44,771 nt of DNA from assembly GCA_002422425.1 (NCBI GenBank), contig DIVG01000003.1, positions 1 to 44,771 of the forward strand, given 5' to 3'. The stretch's first letter is position 1. Every line of letters starts with the position of its first letter. The position numbers were made by a program, and so were the translations under genes. Source of the stretch: Akkermansiaceae bacterium UBA6138 (GTDB lineage Bacteria; Verrucomicrobiota; Verrucomicrobiia; Verrucomicrobiales; DEV007). Under the pieces are notes generated by a model. It did no database searches, was not told the DNA's origin, and saw nothing but the letters and a program-made list of their open reading frames with translations. This document shows positions 32,437-40,852 of the stretch, piece after piece.

Positions 32437-34356
32437 ATGAAAAATTCCCGTCTCTCAGCCATCTGCCTGCTCGTCTGCACAGGCCTTTCCCTGGCCGGGC
32501 CGGATCGGGCGATCGCTTACGACAGCCCGGACTTTGATGTCGCGGTCTTCTCCGGCGACGGGATTTTTCTTTCCGAAGAGCAGAAAAACAGCCTCCTCGA
32601 AGCCCTCGCCGCGATCGCCGCGAACTTTTCCACCAGCCATCGAGTCGACGATGACCTTCGGGAAAAAGCCATCGGAATCGCCCTGCGCATCGACCCGATG
32701 CACTACCACTCGCGCCTGACCCATCGAGCCCTCTGCGAGGGACAAACCCCGGCCGCAACTACCTATTTCGACAATCTTAGCACCGTCTCCGAGACTCTTT
32801 GGACGCTCGCGAATCAACTCTCTTTGCCCCCGTCCGAGCCAGAACACCGGCGACTCGCCCCGTTCCTGAAGGAGCTATCGCTCCTCACCCATCCTGAGCC
32901 CGGCGACGAGCGTCTCGCCGCGTTTGCCGCCGCTGCCGGCGGCAAAAAACTGCCGTGGGAAAAGTTTCTGACTCTTCAGCCTGAGAGTAACCGCTCCACC
33001 CCCCGGGCCGAATCTCTCCGGCAGGCGGGCATCATGATTCTCAATCAGCGCAAGGAAAAGAGTGCCGCCGCCGCTCCCGCTCCCGCTCCCGCTCCCGCTC
33101 CCGCTCCGGTCGCAGGTCTTCCGGATCAGGCCGGGATCGTCATGCCCCCCCCTGTCCCCCCTGCCTCCAACACCGCGCCTGCGGCTCCCCCCTCTACCAG
33201 GCCCGAACCGATTGACCCGATCGTTGCCTCCGTCAACGTTGTGAGCCAGATCGAAGCGATCGAGTCCAAGCCTGTCGCCGGAGTCGTTAGACTGACAGTG
33301 CGCCCCCCCGCCGGTCGGACCGAGCGCGAATGGCTTGAGGCTCAAATCGGGACCGGCATGGTGCCGCTGCTTCCCGCCAGAGACGGCATCCCTGTCGACG
33401 GGATCGAGATACCCCCCGCAGTCGCTGCCACCCGTTCCTGGGTTTGGCCTGTCGGCACTCTTGGAGAGGTCGCCTTCACCGCCGCAGGAGAACTCCCAGG
33501 GCCGCGTCGGCTCATCCGTTCCCGGGTTTTTCTCCCGGCCGTGATCCTCGCCGACAGTGCCCTCCGTAAAACAGCGGTCAATGAGGCGATGATTCTCTCA
33601 GGGGAAATCGATCCCCTCACCCTGCAGGTCAGCCTCCCCGGCGACGTTCTCTCCACGATCGGAGCCGCCGCTTCGGGGATGAAGGGAAAATACCTTCTTG
33701 TCCCCGCAACGGTCACGGAGGAATTGGTCTCTTATCTCCTGAGATCCGGCCAACTTGGCATTCTCTTTGACAACGAGCTTGTTTCCTACGGGACCCTCGA
33801 AGAGGCGATCGCTTACACCACTTCACCGACACCGGAGCCCCTCTCTGCCGGCAGCCTTGTCTTTCGTGAGATCGAAGCCGCCGCCGCACGCATGCCTCTG
33901 ACCGAACTCGCGAGAAACGCAAAGGTGATGGAACGGCTTAAGACCATCCTCGCCGGCATGCCCGAACATCTCTCGGCCCGCGCCATGCTCGAATTCGGCC
34001 AACGCCCCGAGTCCCCCGAACTGCGCCAGTCTCTCTCGGCTAACCGCATCAACGAACTCGTCATGCCGCTCTTCGGACTGGATCTCCCTGGGGCAAACCT
34101 GCCTGCGTTCGCCGAACAGATCGACACCGCCAGACTCGAGCTTTCAAGGCTGCGGGCTACGACGCCTTCCGAAACGCGCGACTTCCTTGCTTCCGGTGAA
34201 GACTTCCTGGCGGCTGCCGAACTTTATCTCGACCTCACTAACAAAGACTCTTCCATCGCCCTCCAGCGATTGCGGGAGGCGAGTGAAGCTCGCGCCGCTT
34301 TTCAGAATCTGGGGCGCCGTCTCGGGTTGTCCGACCCGGTCACGGAGGTTGAGTAG
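32437..34356 (+). CDS. Exported protein with degenerate Lon-protease-like domain
   Basis: A 639-residue protein with a signal peptide (about residues 1-27). An N-terminal helical domain (about 30-195) is followed by a Pro/Ala-rich linker (about 205-270, coding hexanucleotide repeat at 33071-33106). The middle (about 270-470) resembles the S16 Lon proteolytic domain: VAGVVRLTVRPPAG, then ILADSALRKTAVNEAMILSGEID, VSLPGDVLSTIGAA, KYLLVPATVTEELVSYLL and a closing GTLEEAIAYT. S374 in ADSA may occupy the Ser position, but the catalytic Lys of the Lon VLPIGGLKEK motif is missing. The C-terminal 170 residues are helical, possibly TPR-like. Identification is weak; the family name should be checked by profile search. 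Confidence 0.6.
   Translation: MKNSRLSAICLLVCTGLSLAGPDRAIAYDSPDFDVAVFSGDGIFLSEEQKNSLLEALAAIAANFSTSHRVDDDLREKAIGIALRIDPMHYHSRLTHRALCEGQTPAATTYFDNLSTVSETLWTLANQLSLPPSEPEHRRLAPFLKELSLLTHPEPGDERLAAFAAAAGGKKLPWEKFLTLQPESNRSTPRAESLRQAGIMILNQRKEKSAAAAPAPAPAPAPAPVAGLPDQAGIVMPPPVPPASNTAPAAPPSTRPEPIDPIVASVNVVSQIEAIESKPVAGVVRLTVRPPAGRTEREWLEAQIGTGMVPLLPARDGIPVDGIEIPPAVAATRSWVWPVGTLGEVAFTAAGELPGPRRLIRSRVFLPAVILADSALRKTAVNEAMILSGEIDPLTLQVSLPGDVLSTIGAAASGMKGKYLLVPATVTEELVSYLLRSGQLGILFDNELVSYGTLEEAIAYTTSPTPEPLSAGSLVFREIEAAAARMPLTELARNAKVMERLKTILAGMPEHLSARAMLEFGQRPESPELRQSLSANRINELVMPLFGLDLPGANLPAFAEQIDTARLELSRLRATTPSETRDFLASGEDFLAAAELYLDLTNKDSSIALQRLREASEARAAFQNLGRRLGLSDPVTEVE
33071..33106 (+). repeat. Hexanucleotide repeat CCGCTC x6
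   Basis: Six perfect copies of CCGCTC encode an Ala-Pro linker in the Lon-like protein. Copy changes would lengthen or shorten the linker without shifting the frame. Confidence 0.9.
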
Positions 34357-34369
34357 GGCTGTCTCAGCA

Positions 34370-34518
34370 CAGGCCAAACGGGCACGGGGTGCCGCGTTTT
34401 CCAAATACCGTCGGCGCATAGAGAGGGGCCAAAGGGCAAAATTGACCGGCAGCCTAAACCCCGGCACCGCCGCCCCAAAGGAGGAATTCCCTTCCATCTC
34501 GGAAAAAGAGGCAAGGGT
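34370..34518. other. Structured intergenic stretch beside small recombinase-like gene
   Basis: The gap between convergent genes holds GGGGTGCCG near 34385-34395 and CGGCACC near 34465, which can pair, with a GGGGCCAAAGGG-type run and CCCCAAAGGAGG between them. It has no convincing open frame. It could be a dispersed intergenic repeat or the end of a small mobile element; I see only this one copy. Confidence 0.3.
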
Positions 34519-34788
34519 TCAGCGGGCAAGCGAGCCGAGCAGTTCGTCACGGCGGAGACGCGCCACCTCAAGCTCACGCGTCCTCAAAGAGACACGGATC
34601 CGCTCGGCGGTGTAATCGGCCCGGTGCAGGGTGAAATGGCACCACCACGTTCCCCTGTTGTTCCAGAGGTGATGGTCAGGGTTCGATTGGATACCGCGAA
34701 GAGAGTCACGGCGGCGGATGGCGAGAAACGCGCCTGCGGCGGAAGGGCTACCGCCGACGGTTTCTTTGAGAAGATCCTGATATGTCAT
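34519..34788 (-). CDS. Small integrase-arm-like protein
   Basis: An 89-residue protein. The core reads NPDHHLWNNRGTWWCHFTLH, then TAERIRVSLRTRELEVARLRRDELL, which resembles the N-terminal arm-binding module of tyrosine recombinases (W-rich beta strands, then R.SLGT.....A..RRD). The catalytic Arg-His-Tyr domain is absent, so it is either a stand-alone DNA-binding module or a remnant. Residues 1-35 (MTYQDLLKETVGGSPSAAGAFLAIRRRDSL) form a helix. Amino-acid composition and coherent helix/strand pattern argue that this is a real gene, not a chance frame. It is convergent with the Lon-like gene and adjacent to a structured non-coding stretch. Family name rests on visual similarity only. Confidence 0.55.
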   Translation of the reverse strand: MTYQDLLKETVGGSPSAAGAFLAIRRRDSLRGIQSNPDHHLWNNRGTWWCHFTLHRADYTAERIRVSLRTRELEVARLRRDELLGSLAR

Positions 34789-35114
34789 TTCTTGATGCAG
34801 TTTCTGTGGAATTCAGTTACCGCATCAGGACCTGGGATCGCCCGGTCCTCCCGAACGTATCCCGGAGAAATTCTGTTCGGACACAATTGTCCGCACATCG
34901 GTTGCCGCCACGGTCGAAACCGTCGCAGCATCCAAGGCACCTTGGCTTCTCCAAACCAGGTTGCCGGACTCGATTTTCATCGGGCCACTCCTGATGCTTG
35001 AGTAAGTCTTCCCCGGAGAAGACAAAAGTTCAAGCCTCTCTTGTGTCATACTCCGGTAAAAATTGATTCAGAAAAAGATTTGCATCGCAGGGCCATTCGC
35101 CCTAATTCATATCC
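34789..35114. other. 326-base intergenic region before TonB-dependent receptor gene
   Basis: No convincing gene is seen here; a 74-codon minus-strand frame at 34825-35049 lacks family features. Two short hairpins are visible: GTCTTC/GAAGAC at 35006-35023 and AGGGC/GCCCT at 35089-35103 just before the receptor ATG. I looked for the conserved cobalamin and TPP riboswitch boxes and did not find them. Confidence 0.4.
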
Positions 35115-37097
35115 ATGAATCGTGATTTGTTGATTTGTTTTTTTTCCGCTTCCTCCTTTTTCACTTTCTGCGTGATTTCCCCGGCACAGGAACAAGACAC
35201 GCCGCCACCTGTCGATGAAGCGACCAGCCTCGACGTCACCACGGTAGAATCATCGCCCCCGGTGCGATCAGTCGTCATTCGTCAGGAGGCCGCCCAGCAG
35301 CTCTACACGCCTTCGGTCGTGACGAAGACTCTTCTGTCTGACGAACAGGCGGAAAGAACGCTTCTCCCGGCGGTTGACACTATTTCCGGGGCCGAAATTC
35401 GCACCTTCCAGCGCTATGACATTGGTGACATCCTCAGCCAAACCGCCGGGGTCAATCTCGTCGAGGCCGGGCAAGCGGGAGCTCAGACCTCACTCTTCAT
35501 CCGCGGGATGGAGAGCAATCACGCGGTCGTGCTTCTCAACGGGCGACGTCTCCCCCCCGGTCTCGCCGGTATCTACCAACTTGAGTATCTCGATGTCTCC
35601 ACCCTGGAATCTGTTCAGGTTACCAAGGGAGCATCCAGTTCCCTTTATGGATCCGACGCCCTCGCCGGCGTCATCGATATGCGGTCTGCTGACGCCCGCT
35701 ACCTGGAGGCGGATACTCTTTCCTCCTATCTCGAAGGCGGTTCGTTCGCCACGATTCGCACCGGACACAAACTCACCATTAAAGACGGCCCTGTCGCCGT
35801 CGCCATCGACACCAGCGCCCTCGAAACGGCAAATGATCGCGCCTCCTCTGATTTTGAGAACGCTCTCCTGCGGGGAAACGTGGCGGTGGAACTCGGAGAA
35901 GGGAGTTACTTTGATATCCTTGGCTATATCCAGGATTCCTTTATCCAGGTCCCCGGCTCATCGCTCAGTCCTTTCTTCCCCGAGCAGCAGATCAATAAAA
36001 ATCGCTCCACTCTGTTTTCCCCCCGCTTCAGCATTGTCCGCGGAGACTGGGACTTCTCGACTTTCTACAGCCACACCGCAAACGAACTCGAAGCAAGGAA
36101 GGACACCTTTTTCAATGACAACCTCCTTGAGCAAACCGGCCACGAGGTCGAGGCGGTTATCAACTTCCGGCCAAACGAAGAAACCGCCTATACCCTGGGT
36201 GCCGGTTACTACGGATACGAATTCGAGCGCACTCCTATTATCCCCGGGCCCTTCAATCTCCCGAGCAAATTCGGGTTCAGCTACACGAGCGTCTTCGCCC
36301 AGACCGGAATCAATCTCCCGGAGGGTTTTACTATACTCACCTCGGCACGATATGACGAACATGATTCCTTCACCAGCAAAGGCACTTACACGGCCCAGAT
36401 AACCCGCGATTTCGAGCCCACCGGCACGACACTTTTTGCGAAAAGCTCAACCGGTTACAAAGCCCCCTCGGGTCAGGACTTTATCTTTCTTGATCCTGAC
36501 ATTGATCCAACCTCAATCCGGCCTGAAGAAAGCATGACCTGGGAAGCAGGGGCCCGGCAGAGCATCTTCAACAAGCGGGGTTCCGTCGCCTTGACCTACT
36601 TCAACGCCGGGGTGGAGAACCTCATTGATGTCGATCCCTTCACTTTTATCGACCCCGCGATCGTCGACACGAGGACTAGGGGACTTGAGCTTGAGCTTGT
36701 CTATTCGCCGGTGGAGAATCTCCGCTTCTACGCCGGCGGGACCTGGCTCGACGCGATCATCACCGATGGTCAGTATCTCGGCGGCTTCGGTGGATCCCCC
36801 GGCGACCGCCTCACCCGGCGTCCCGAATACAGTCTCGCCGGCGGGGGCGTCATGAGCGGTGACCGCTGGAAATTTGGTGCCGAGATTCGCGGGGCCTACG
36901 AACGAATCGATGCCCCGAATTTTTACCTCGCTCCTTACACCGTTGCCCGTCTCTTCGGCAGCGTTGAAATCTCGGATGAAGTGGAACTCTACGGCCGAAT
37001 CGAGAACCTTTTTGACCTCGCTTACGAGAACACGCGCGGTTTCGAGGCGGCCGGGTTCGGTGCCTTCGCAGGAGTGAGAGTACTTTTCGGCCGGTGA
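35115..37097 (+). CDS. TonB-dependent outer-membrane receptor
   Basis: A 660-residue protein with a signal peptide (about 1-24), a short region, and the plug domain (about 80-200): TISGAEIRTFQRYDIGDILSQTAG in pieces (TISGAEI, DILSQTAGVNL), SLFIRGMESNHAVVLLNGRR, and VEVTKG-like ESVQVTKGASSSLYGSDALAGVI. The rest is a 22-strand barrel (TYFNAGVENLIDVDP, RTRGLELELVYSPVENLRFYAGGTW, YGRIENLFDLAYENTRGFEAAG). The order is that of BtuB-like receptors. The last residues are LFGR, so the usual terminal aromatic is not at the very end. The substrate (vitamin B12, iron chelate or other) cannot be inferred and no transport genes or TonB lie nearby. It is convergent with the kinase-like gene. Confidence 0.93.
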   Translation: MNRDLLICFFSASSFFTFCVISPAQEQDTPPPVDEATSLDVTTVESSPPVRSVVIRQEAAQQLYTPSVVTKTLLSDEQAERTLLPAVDTISGAEIRTFQRYDIGDILSQTAGVNLVEAGQAGAQTSLFIRGMESNHAVVLLNGRRLPPGLAGIYQLEYLDVSTLESVQVTKGASSSLYGSDALAGVIDMRSADARYLEADTLSSYLEGGSFATIRTGHKLTIKDGPVAVAIDTSALETANDRASSDFENALLRGNVAVELGEGSYFDILGYIQDSFIQVPGSSLSPFFPEQQINKNRSTLFSPRFSIVRGDWDFSTFYSHTANELEARKDTFFNDNLLEQTGHEVEAVINFRPNEETAYTLGAGYYGYEFERTPIIPGPFNLPSKFGFSYTSVFAQTGINLPEGFTILTSARYDEHDSFTSKGTYTAQITRDFEPTGTTLFAKSSTGYKAPSGQDFIFLDPDIDPTSIRPEESMTWEAGARQSIFNKRGSVALTYFNAGVENLIDVDPFTFIDPAIVDTRTRGLELELVYSPVENLRFYAGGTWLDAIITDGQYLGGFGGSPGDRLTRRPEYSLAGGGVMSGDRWKFGAEIRGAYERIDAPNFYLAPYTVARLFGSVEISDEVELYGRIENLFDLAYENTRGFEAAGFGAFAGVRVLFGR

Positions 37098-37109
37098 AAG
37101 GCGGCCCGC

Positions 37110-38714
37110 TCACCTCCCCTGCGTTACCCTGAGGGGCCCGGGCTCACCTTTCACCGCTTTCATCCGCCCCCTCAGGCTTTCTCCCTCCGGATCAACCGTC
37201 AGAAAAACGGCGGTGAGTTGAGCCGAGGCGACTTCGATGGCAAGACGGGCCTTTTTCAGAAGAGATAGCGAGCAGCGGCGGTAGGGCGTCACCACTGCCG
37301 TATAATCAGCATGGGCCGCGATTACTCCGGCCTCGGCAAACTCGTGGATCGAAGGCGCCACAATGAGGAGATAGTCAAAGCGGCTCCGCATTTCCCTGAC
37401 GAGGTCCCCCATGCGGCGACCGCCAACGAGGCTGCCGGGATCCTCATGGAGCGGGCCGCTCGGCATGAACCAGAGGTTGGGGCGCCGGGTTTTAATCACC
37501 GTCTCCTCCAGCCGCATTTCCCCGCTGAGAAAATCGGAAAGGCCCGGATGATTCGCCGCGTCGAACTGCTCGTGAAGCTGCGGATAACGGAAATTGGCAT
37601 CGATTACCAGAACGGTAGAGCCCCCGTCTGCAAGCACACAGGCAAGATTGGTCGTCACCTCGGCGATTCCTTGACGGTCCCGCAGCGACATCAGAGTCAT
37701 CACCAGACAATTCCCCGCCGGGAGCCGTTGCAATTTTGTCCGGCAGTCCCGGTAGGGTTCGATGAGGCGCGGAGACAGGGGCTGCCCGGCCAGGAGCGAC
37801 GCACCGCAAACGGGAGTATATCCCGCAAACGGCAACTCCAGCCGGAGCAAGAGCCGGGCGAGAAAGTCCAGGCGAAAGTCCTGCCGCCTGGTGAGAAAGA
37901 TCATCATCACCGCCAGAAAGAGCCCCAGCAAAAGTAGAATCGGCGTCCTCAGAAAAATCGGAACAATCTTTTTTGCGTCACTTGCCTCCGCCCGCTCCAC
38001 CAGGTGAGCCCTCGTGGAGACCTCGCCCGCTTCGATCGCGGCGAGCAGATGCCTGGCTTCGAGGGAACGGAGCAAGTAAGTCTCGCTGACGAGCTGACGG
38101 CGCAGATCGAGCGCTTCCCCCTCGCCCGCGTCGGGAAGTCGCGCCTCGATTTCACCCATCACACGGTGCCGTTCCCCGACTTCGCCGGCAAGACGCAGAA
38201 CCCGCTCCCGCGCCTCGGCACGCAGCCCGGACTCCTGCCTCGATAAAAAACGATCCGCGATCGCATTGACGATTACGGCCGACGACTCCGCACTAGGATC
38301 ACGGACTCGCAGCACCACGGCGCGCTCACCCGGCACCGGCTCAACCTTACTGCGGCCCGACAACAAACGAACTGCCCCGGCCTGGTCGCCGGTTCCCCAT
38401 CGGGTCGCCAGATCTTGCCCGGCAACCACCTCGGAAAGGAGACTGCGGCTGCGAAGCTCGGCAAGCTGGCGGGTAAAATCCGTCAGCACGCTTGCGCGAA
38501 AGTCACTTGAGGAGGAGAGGGAGACCGGAGCTGCGGGCCCGGGCCCCAATTCAAGGCGAACCGCGCACTCGTAGAGACACCCCACCTTCGTTTCCAGGGC
38601 AACCCCGCCAAAAAAAGTAAACGAACAAAGAATCGGAACGACCGGCCACCTTGACCGCAGAAGGCGGGAAAAATCGATCCAACCATAACCGCGGGCATTT
38701 TGGCTGAATATCAT
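37110..38714 (-). CDS. Wzz/BY-kinase-like chain-length regulator with degraded ATP site
   Basis: A 534-residue protein with the Wzz layout: transmembrane helix at about 23-40, coiled-coil-rich periplasmic part (41-250), second transmembrane helix (about 252-276), then a cytoplasmic P-loop-like domain (about 295-500). In polysaccharide co-polymerase/tyrosine kinases, the Walker A reads GEGKS(T); here the same place is DRQGIAEVTTNLA (346-358), with no Lys. Walker A' is kept (VLVIDANFRYPQ, 368-379). The Walker B/DTPP motif is FDYLLIVAPS (446-455), with Val for Asp. There is no Tyr-rich tail. So the cytoplasmic domain probably cannot bind ATP catalytically, and the protein likely acts as a scaffold in polysaccharide chain-length control. 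It starts at ATG 38714, right beside a hairpin. Confidence 0.82.
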   Translation of the reverse strand: MIFSQNARGYGWIDFSRLLRSRWPVVPILCSFTFFGGVALETKVGCLYECAVRLELGPGPAAPVSLSSSSDFRASVLTDFTRQLAELRSRSLLSEVVAGQDLATRWGTGDQAGAVRLLSGRSKVEPVPGERAVVLRVRDPSAESSAVIVNAIADRFLSRQESGLRAEARERVLRLAGEVGERHRVMGEIEARLPDAGEGEALDLRRQLVSETYLLRSLEARHLLAAIEAGEVSTRAHLVERAEASDAKKIVPIFLRTPILLLLGLFLAVMMIFLTRRQDFRLDFLARLLLRLELPFAGYTPVCGASLLAGQPLSPRLIEPYRDCRTKLQRLPAGNCLVMTLMSLRDRQGIAEVTTNLACVLADGGSTVLVIDANFRYPQLHEQFDAANHPGLSDFLSGEMRLEETVIKTRRPNLWFMPSGPLHEDPGSLVGGRRMGDLVREMRSRFDYLLIVAPSIHEFAEAGVIAAHADYTAVVTPYRRCSLSLLKKARLAIEVASAQLTAVFLTVDPEGESLRGRMKAVKGEPGPLRVTQGR

Positions 38715-38738
38715 AAAAATCAGGATACCCTGATTTTT
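38715..38738 (-). terminator. Hairpin between nadE and Wzz-like gene
   Basis: AAAAATCAGG (38715-38724), loop ATAC, CCTGATTTTT (38729-38738), a perfect 10-base stem with A/T ends. On the minus strand it follows the nadE stop by 44 bases, ends in a T-run, and touches the ATG of the next gene. It fits a terminator, but may also shield the start codon. Confidence 0.7.
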
Positions 38739-38782
38739 TACCCGCTCAACTTAATATTCCTGTAATTATGGAAACCTTTAAT

Positions 38783-40744
38783 TTAACAATTCTCCAGTTC
38801 CGCCAGTTCATCACGGAATCCGCTGCTGAGAATCGGAAAACGGCACCACGTCTTCGGGTCGAGATTTTTGTCGTCGACATGGAAGCCGGGGGCATAGCGC
38901 TCCCGTTTCCACTGATTGCGGCTCCAGAGACGGAAAAACTTGATGACCCAGGCGCGGAGCGATTCGCGGTCGTGTTCGGGATGAGTCTCGCACATCAGCT
39001 CCCATACCTCGCCGGGCAGCTTTTTGTCGCGGATGGCGTGTTTCTCGATCGCGTCGAGGACAGGGTAGGGCATCAGGTCTGACTCGTCGGTCTGTTTGGC
39101 TCCGCTGGGACGCAGCTCGGCGGTGGGAACCTGCTCATTGATGACCCGCAGCTCGGGAAGCGGGTCGATCTCGGGCGCCGCCCCCGTCGTTTCCATCCAG
39201 CGCAGCCACTGCCGCAAAAAGGCCTTGTCGATGCCCGAGATGGGGCTGAGCCCCCCCGCAGTGTCCCCGTCCATCGTCGCGTAGCCGACCGCCGCCTCGG
39301 ATCGATTACTCGTCGAGAGGAGCAGGGCATTGCGGATGTTCGTCAACATCCACACCCCGGGGGCGCGGACCCGCGCCTGGATATTCTGGAGGGTGATATC
39401 GTCTTTTTCCCAGGTGAGCTCTCTCCCAATGCCTGCTTCCAGAACGCTGCGATAGCCGGCCACGAGGCTCTCGACGTCCCACTCCTGATACGATGCCCCG
39501 ATCGTCCGGGCCACGGTCTCCGCCGCAGCTCTGGTCGTCTCCGAACTGTTCCGTGTCTTCTGGTAAACGCAGGACAGGAGCTGCTCCATCACGGGACGGC
39601 CCTCGAAAGAAATATGTCCCAGCTTTTTCCTAAAGGCCTCTTCGCCGAGGTCCTTCGTGGCGAGATCGACCATCAGTTTTACCAGCACTGAGACGGCGGC
39701 CGAATCCGCCCCGCCGCTGAGCGAAACAACAAATCCGCCCGAGTAACTCCTCCGAAGGTAATCAAAAAGCCCGAGGGCCATGACCCGGGCAAACTCCTCC
39801 TCTTTGAGATCGGCAGTGTGATTCGCCTGACTCGACTCCGTCGTAAAAGGCCCCTTCCAAACCGGAACAAAAGTCGATCTCACGGTCAGTTCCGCCGCCT
39901 CGCCCATGAGAGGGCGATGACTCACCTGACGCGCCCGGTGAAGCCGCGTACGATTGAGATCAATCGTCGCCGCCGTAACAACGTGGTCCTGGAAAGAAAA
40001 ACGACGCCCCTCCGCGAGATACTCACCGCCGCAGGCAATCACGGTGCCTCCGTCGTAGATGATCCGCCCCGCCTCGTTTCCGAGCAGATTCGCGTAAACG
40101 TAGCCGCAGGCAAAAGCACGTGATCCCTCAAGCACAAAACGCTCGCGCACGAGCTGTTTGCCGAAGGCGAAGTGGCTCGCACTGGGGTTAAAGATCAGGT
40201 CCACCCCGCGACGCGCAAGCCTCGTGCCGGGGCGGTCAGCAACCCATGCGTCCTCACAGATCTCAAATCCCAACCGCACCCCGCCAATGTCGAAGATGAG
40301 ATCGCCGAGCGGCACCTCGCCTCCGGCAGATTCGATCCGCTCGACCCGACCGCCGGGCCAGGCCTTGAACCAGCGGGGTTCGTAGTGGAGCCCGTCGCCC
40401 GCAAGATTCTGTTTCGCGACGAAGCCGGCCACCTCGCCGTCGATGATTACCGCCACCACGTTAAAGACGGATCCCTCGAACCAGAGCGGCAGGCCCACCG
40501 CTACGACGAGCCCGGCGCAGTGCGGCGCGAAATCGAACAACGCACCGAGGGCCCGCTCCCCGGCCTCGGGAGAAAGGAACATATCCTCGCAGCCGTAGCC
40601 GCTAAGGGCCAGTTCAGGCAGACAGAGCCAACCAACCCCCTGCTCCCGCGCCTCGGACACCGCCGCAACGGCGCGACGGGTGTTGCCCGACCAGTCGAGC
40701 GGAGTCTGATTGAGGGCGGCGGCCCCGGCAACGATGCGGTTCAT
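38783..40744 (-). CDS. nadE: Glutamine-hydrolysing NAD+ synthetase
   Basis: A 653-residue two-domain enzyme that makes NAD+ from deamido-NAD+ with ATP, taking ammonia from glutamine. The N-terminal nitrilase domain has the triad E44 (LPELALSGY), K111 (VAKQNLAGDG) and C163 (FEICEDAW). The C-terminal synthetase domain has the P-loop SLSGGADSAAVS and the NADS ends NIQARVRAPGVWMLTNI, STSNRSEAAVGYATMDGDTAGGL split as SNRSEAAVGY and GDTAGGLSPISG. Length equals that of known glutamine-dependent enzymes. The ATG at 40744 is preferred over a TTG two codons upstream. It is divergent from pyrD by 108 bases and is followed by a terminator-like hairpin. Cytoplasmic. Confidence 0.97.
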   Translation of the reverse strand: MNRIVAGAAALNQTPLDWSGNTRRAVAAVSEAREQGVGWLCLPELALSGYGCEDMFLSPEAGERALGALFDFAPHCAGLVVAVGLPLWFEGSVFNVVAVIIDGEVAGFVAKQNLAGDGLHYEPRWFKAWPGGRVERIESAGGEVPLGDLIFDIGGVRLGFEICEDAWVADRPGTRLARRGVDLIFNPSASHFAFGKQLVRERFVLEGSRAFACGYVYANLLGNEAGRIIYDGGTVIACGGEYLAEGRRFSFQDHVVTAATIDLNRTRLHRARQVSHRPLMGEAAELTVRSTFVPVWKGPFTTESSQANHTADLKEEEFARVMALGLFDYLRRSYSGGFVVSLSGGADSAAVSVLVKLMVDLATKDLGEEAFRKKLGHISFEGRPVMEQLLSCVYQKTRNSSETTRAAAETVARTIGASYQEWDVESLVAGYRSVLEAGIGRELTWEKDDITLQNIQARVRAPGVWMLTNIRNALLLSTSNRSEAAVGYATMDGDTAGGLSPISGIDKAFLRQWLRWMETTGAAPEIDPLPELRVINEQVPTAELRPSGAKQTDESDLMPYPVLDAIEKHAIRDKKLPGEVWELMCETHPEHDRESLRAWVIKFFRLWSRNQWKRERYAPGFHVDDKNLDPKTWCRFPILSSGFRDELAELENC

Positions 40745-40852
40745 AGGCAATGGGTTCGGCGGGTAGTTTCCTTCAACTTACGAACCGGAGCAATGCAGAG
40801 TTTTCCCTGCCGCGCGAGTTGCCCGGCGCGCCGGTTCGGTCTATCCGTCTCC

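Noticed and set aside
34825..35049. 74-codon minus-strand frame in the intergenic region
   Set aside because: No family features, weak start context; it may be a chance frame or a decayed gene, so not annotated as coding.
34800..35110. Possible cobalamin riboswitch before the TonB receptor
   Set aside because: A GCCACT-like string occurs, but the other conserved boxes of this riboswitch are missing.
40172..40852. Upstream extension of the pyrD frame
   Set aside because: It runs antisense through nadE and has no similarity to the dehydrogenase; the true start is at 40853.
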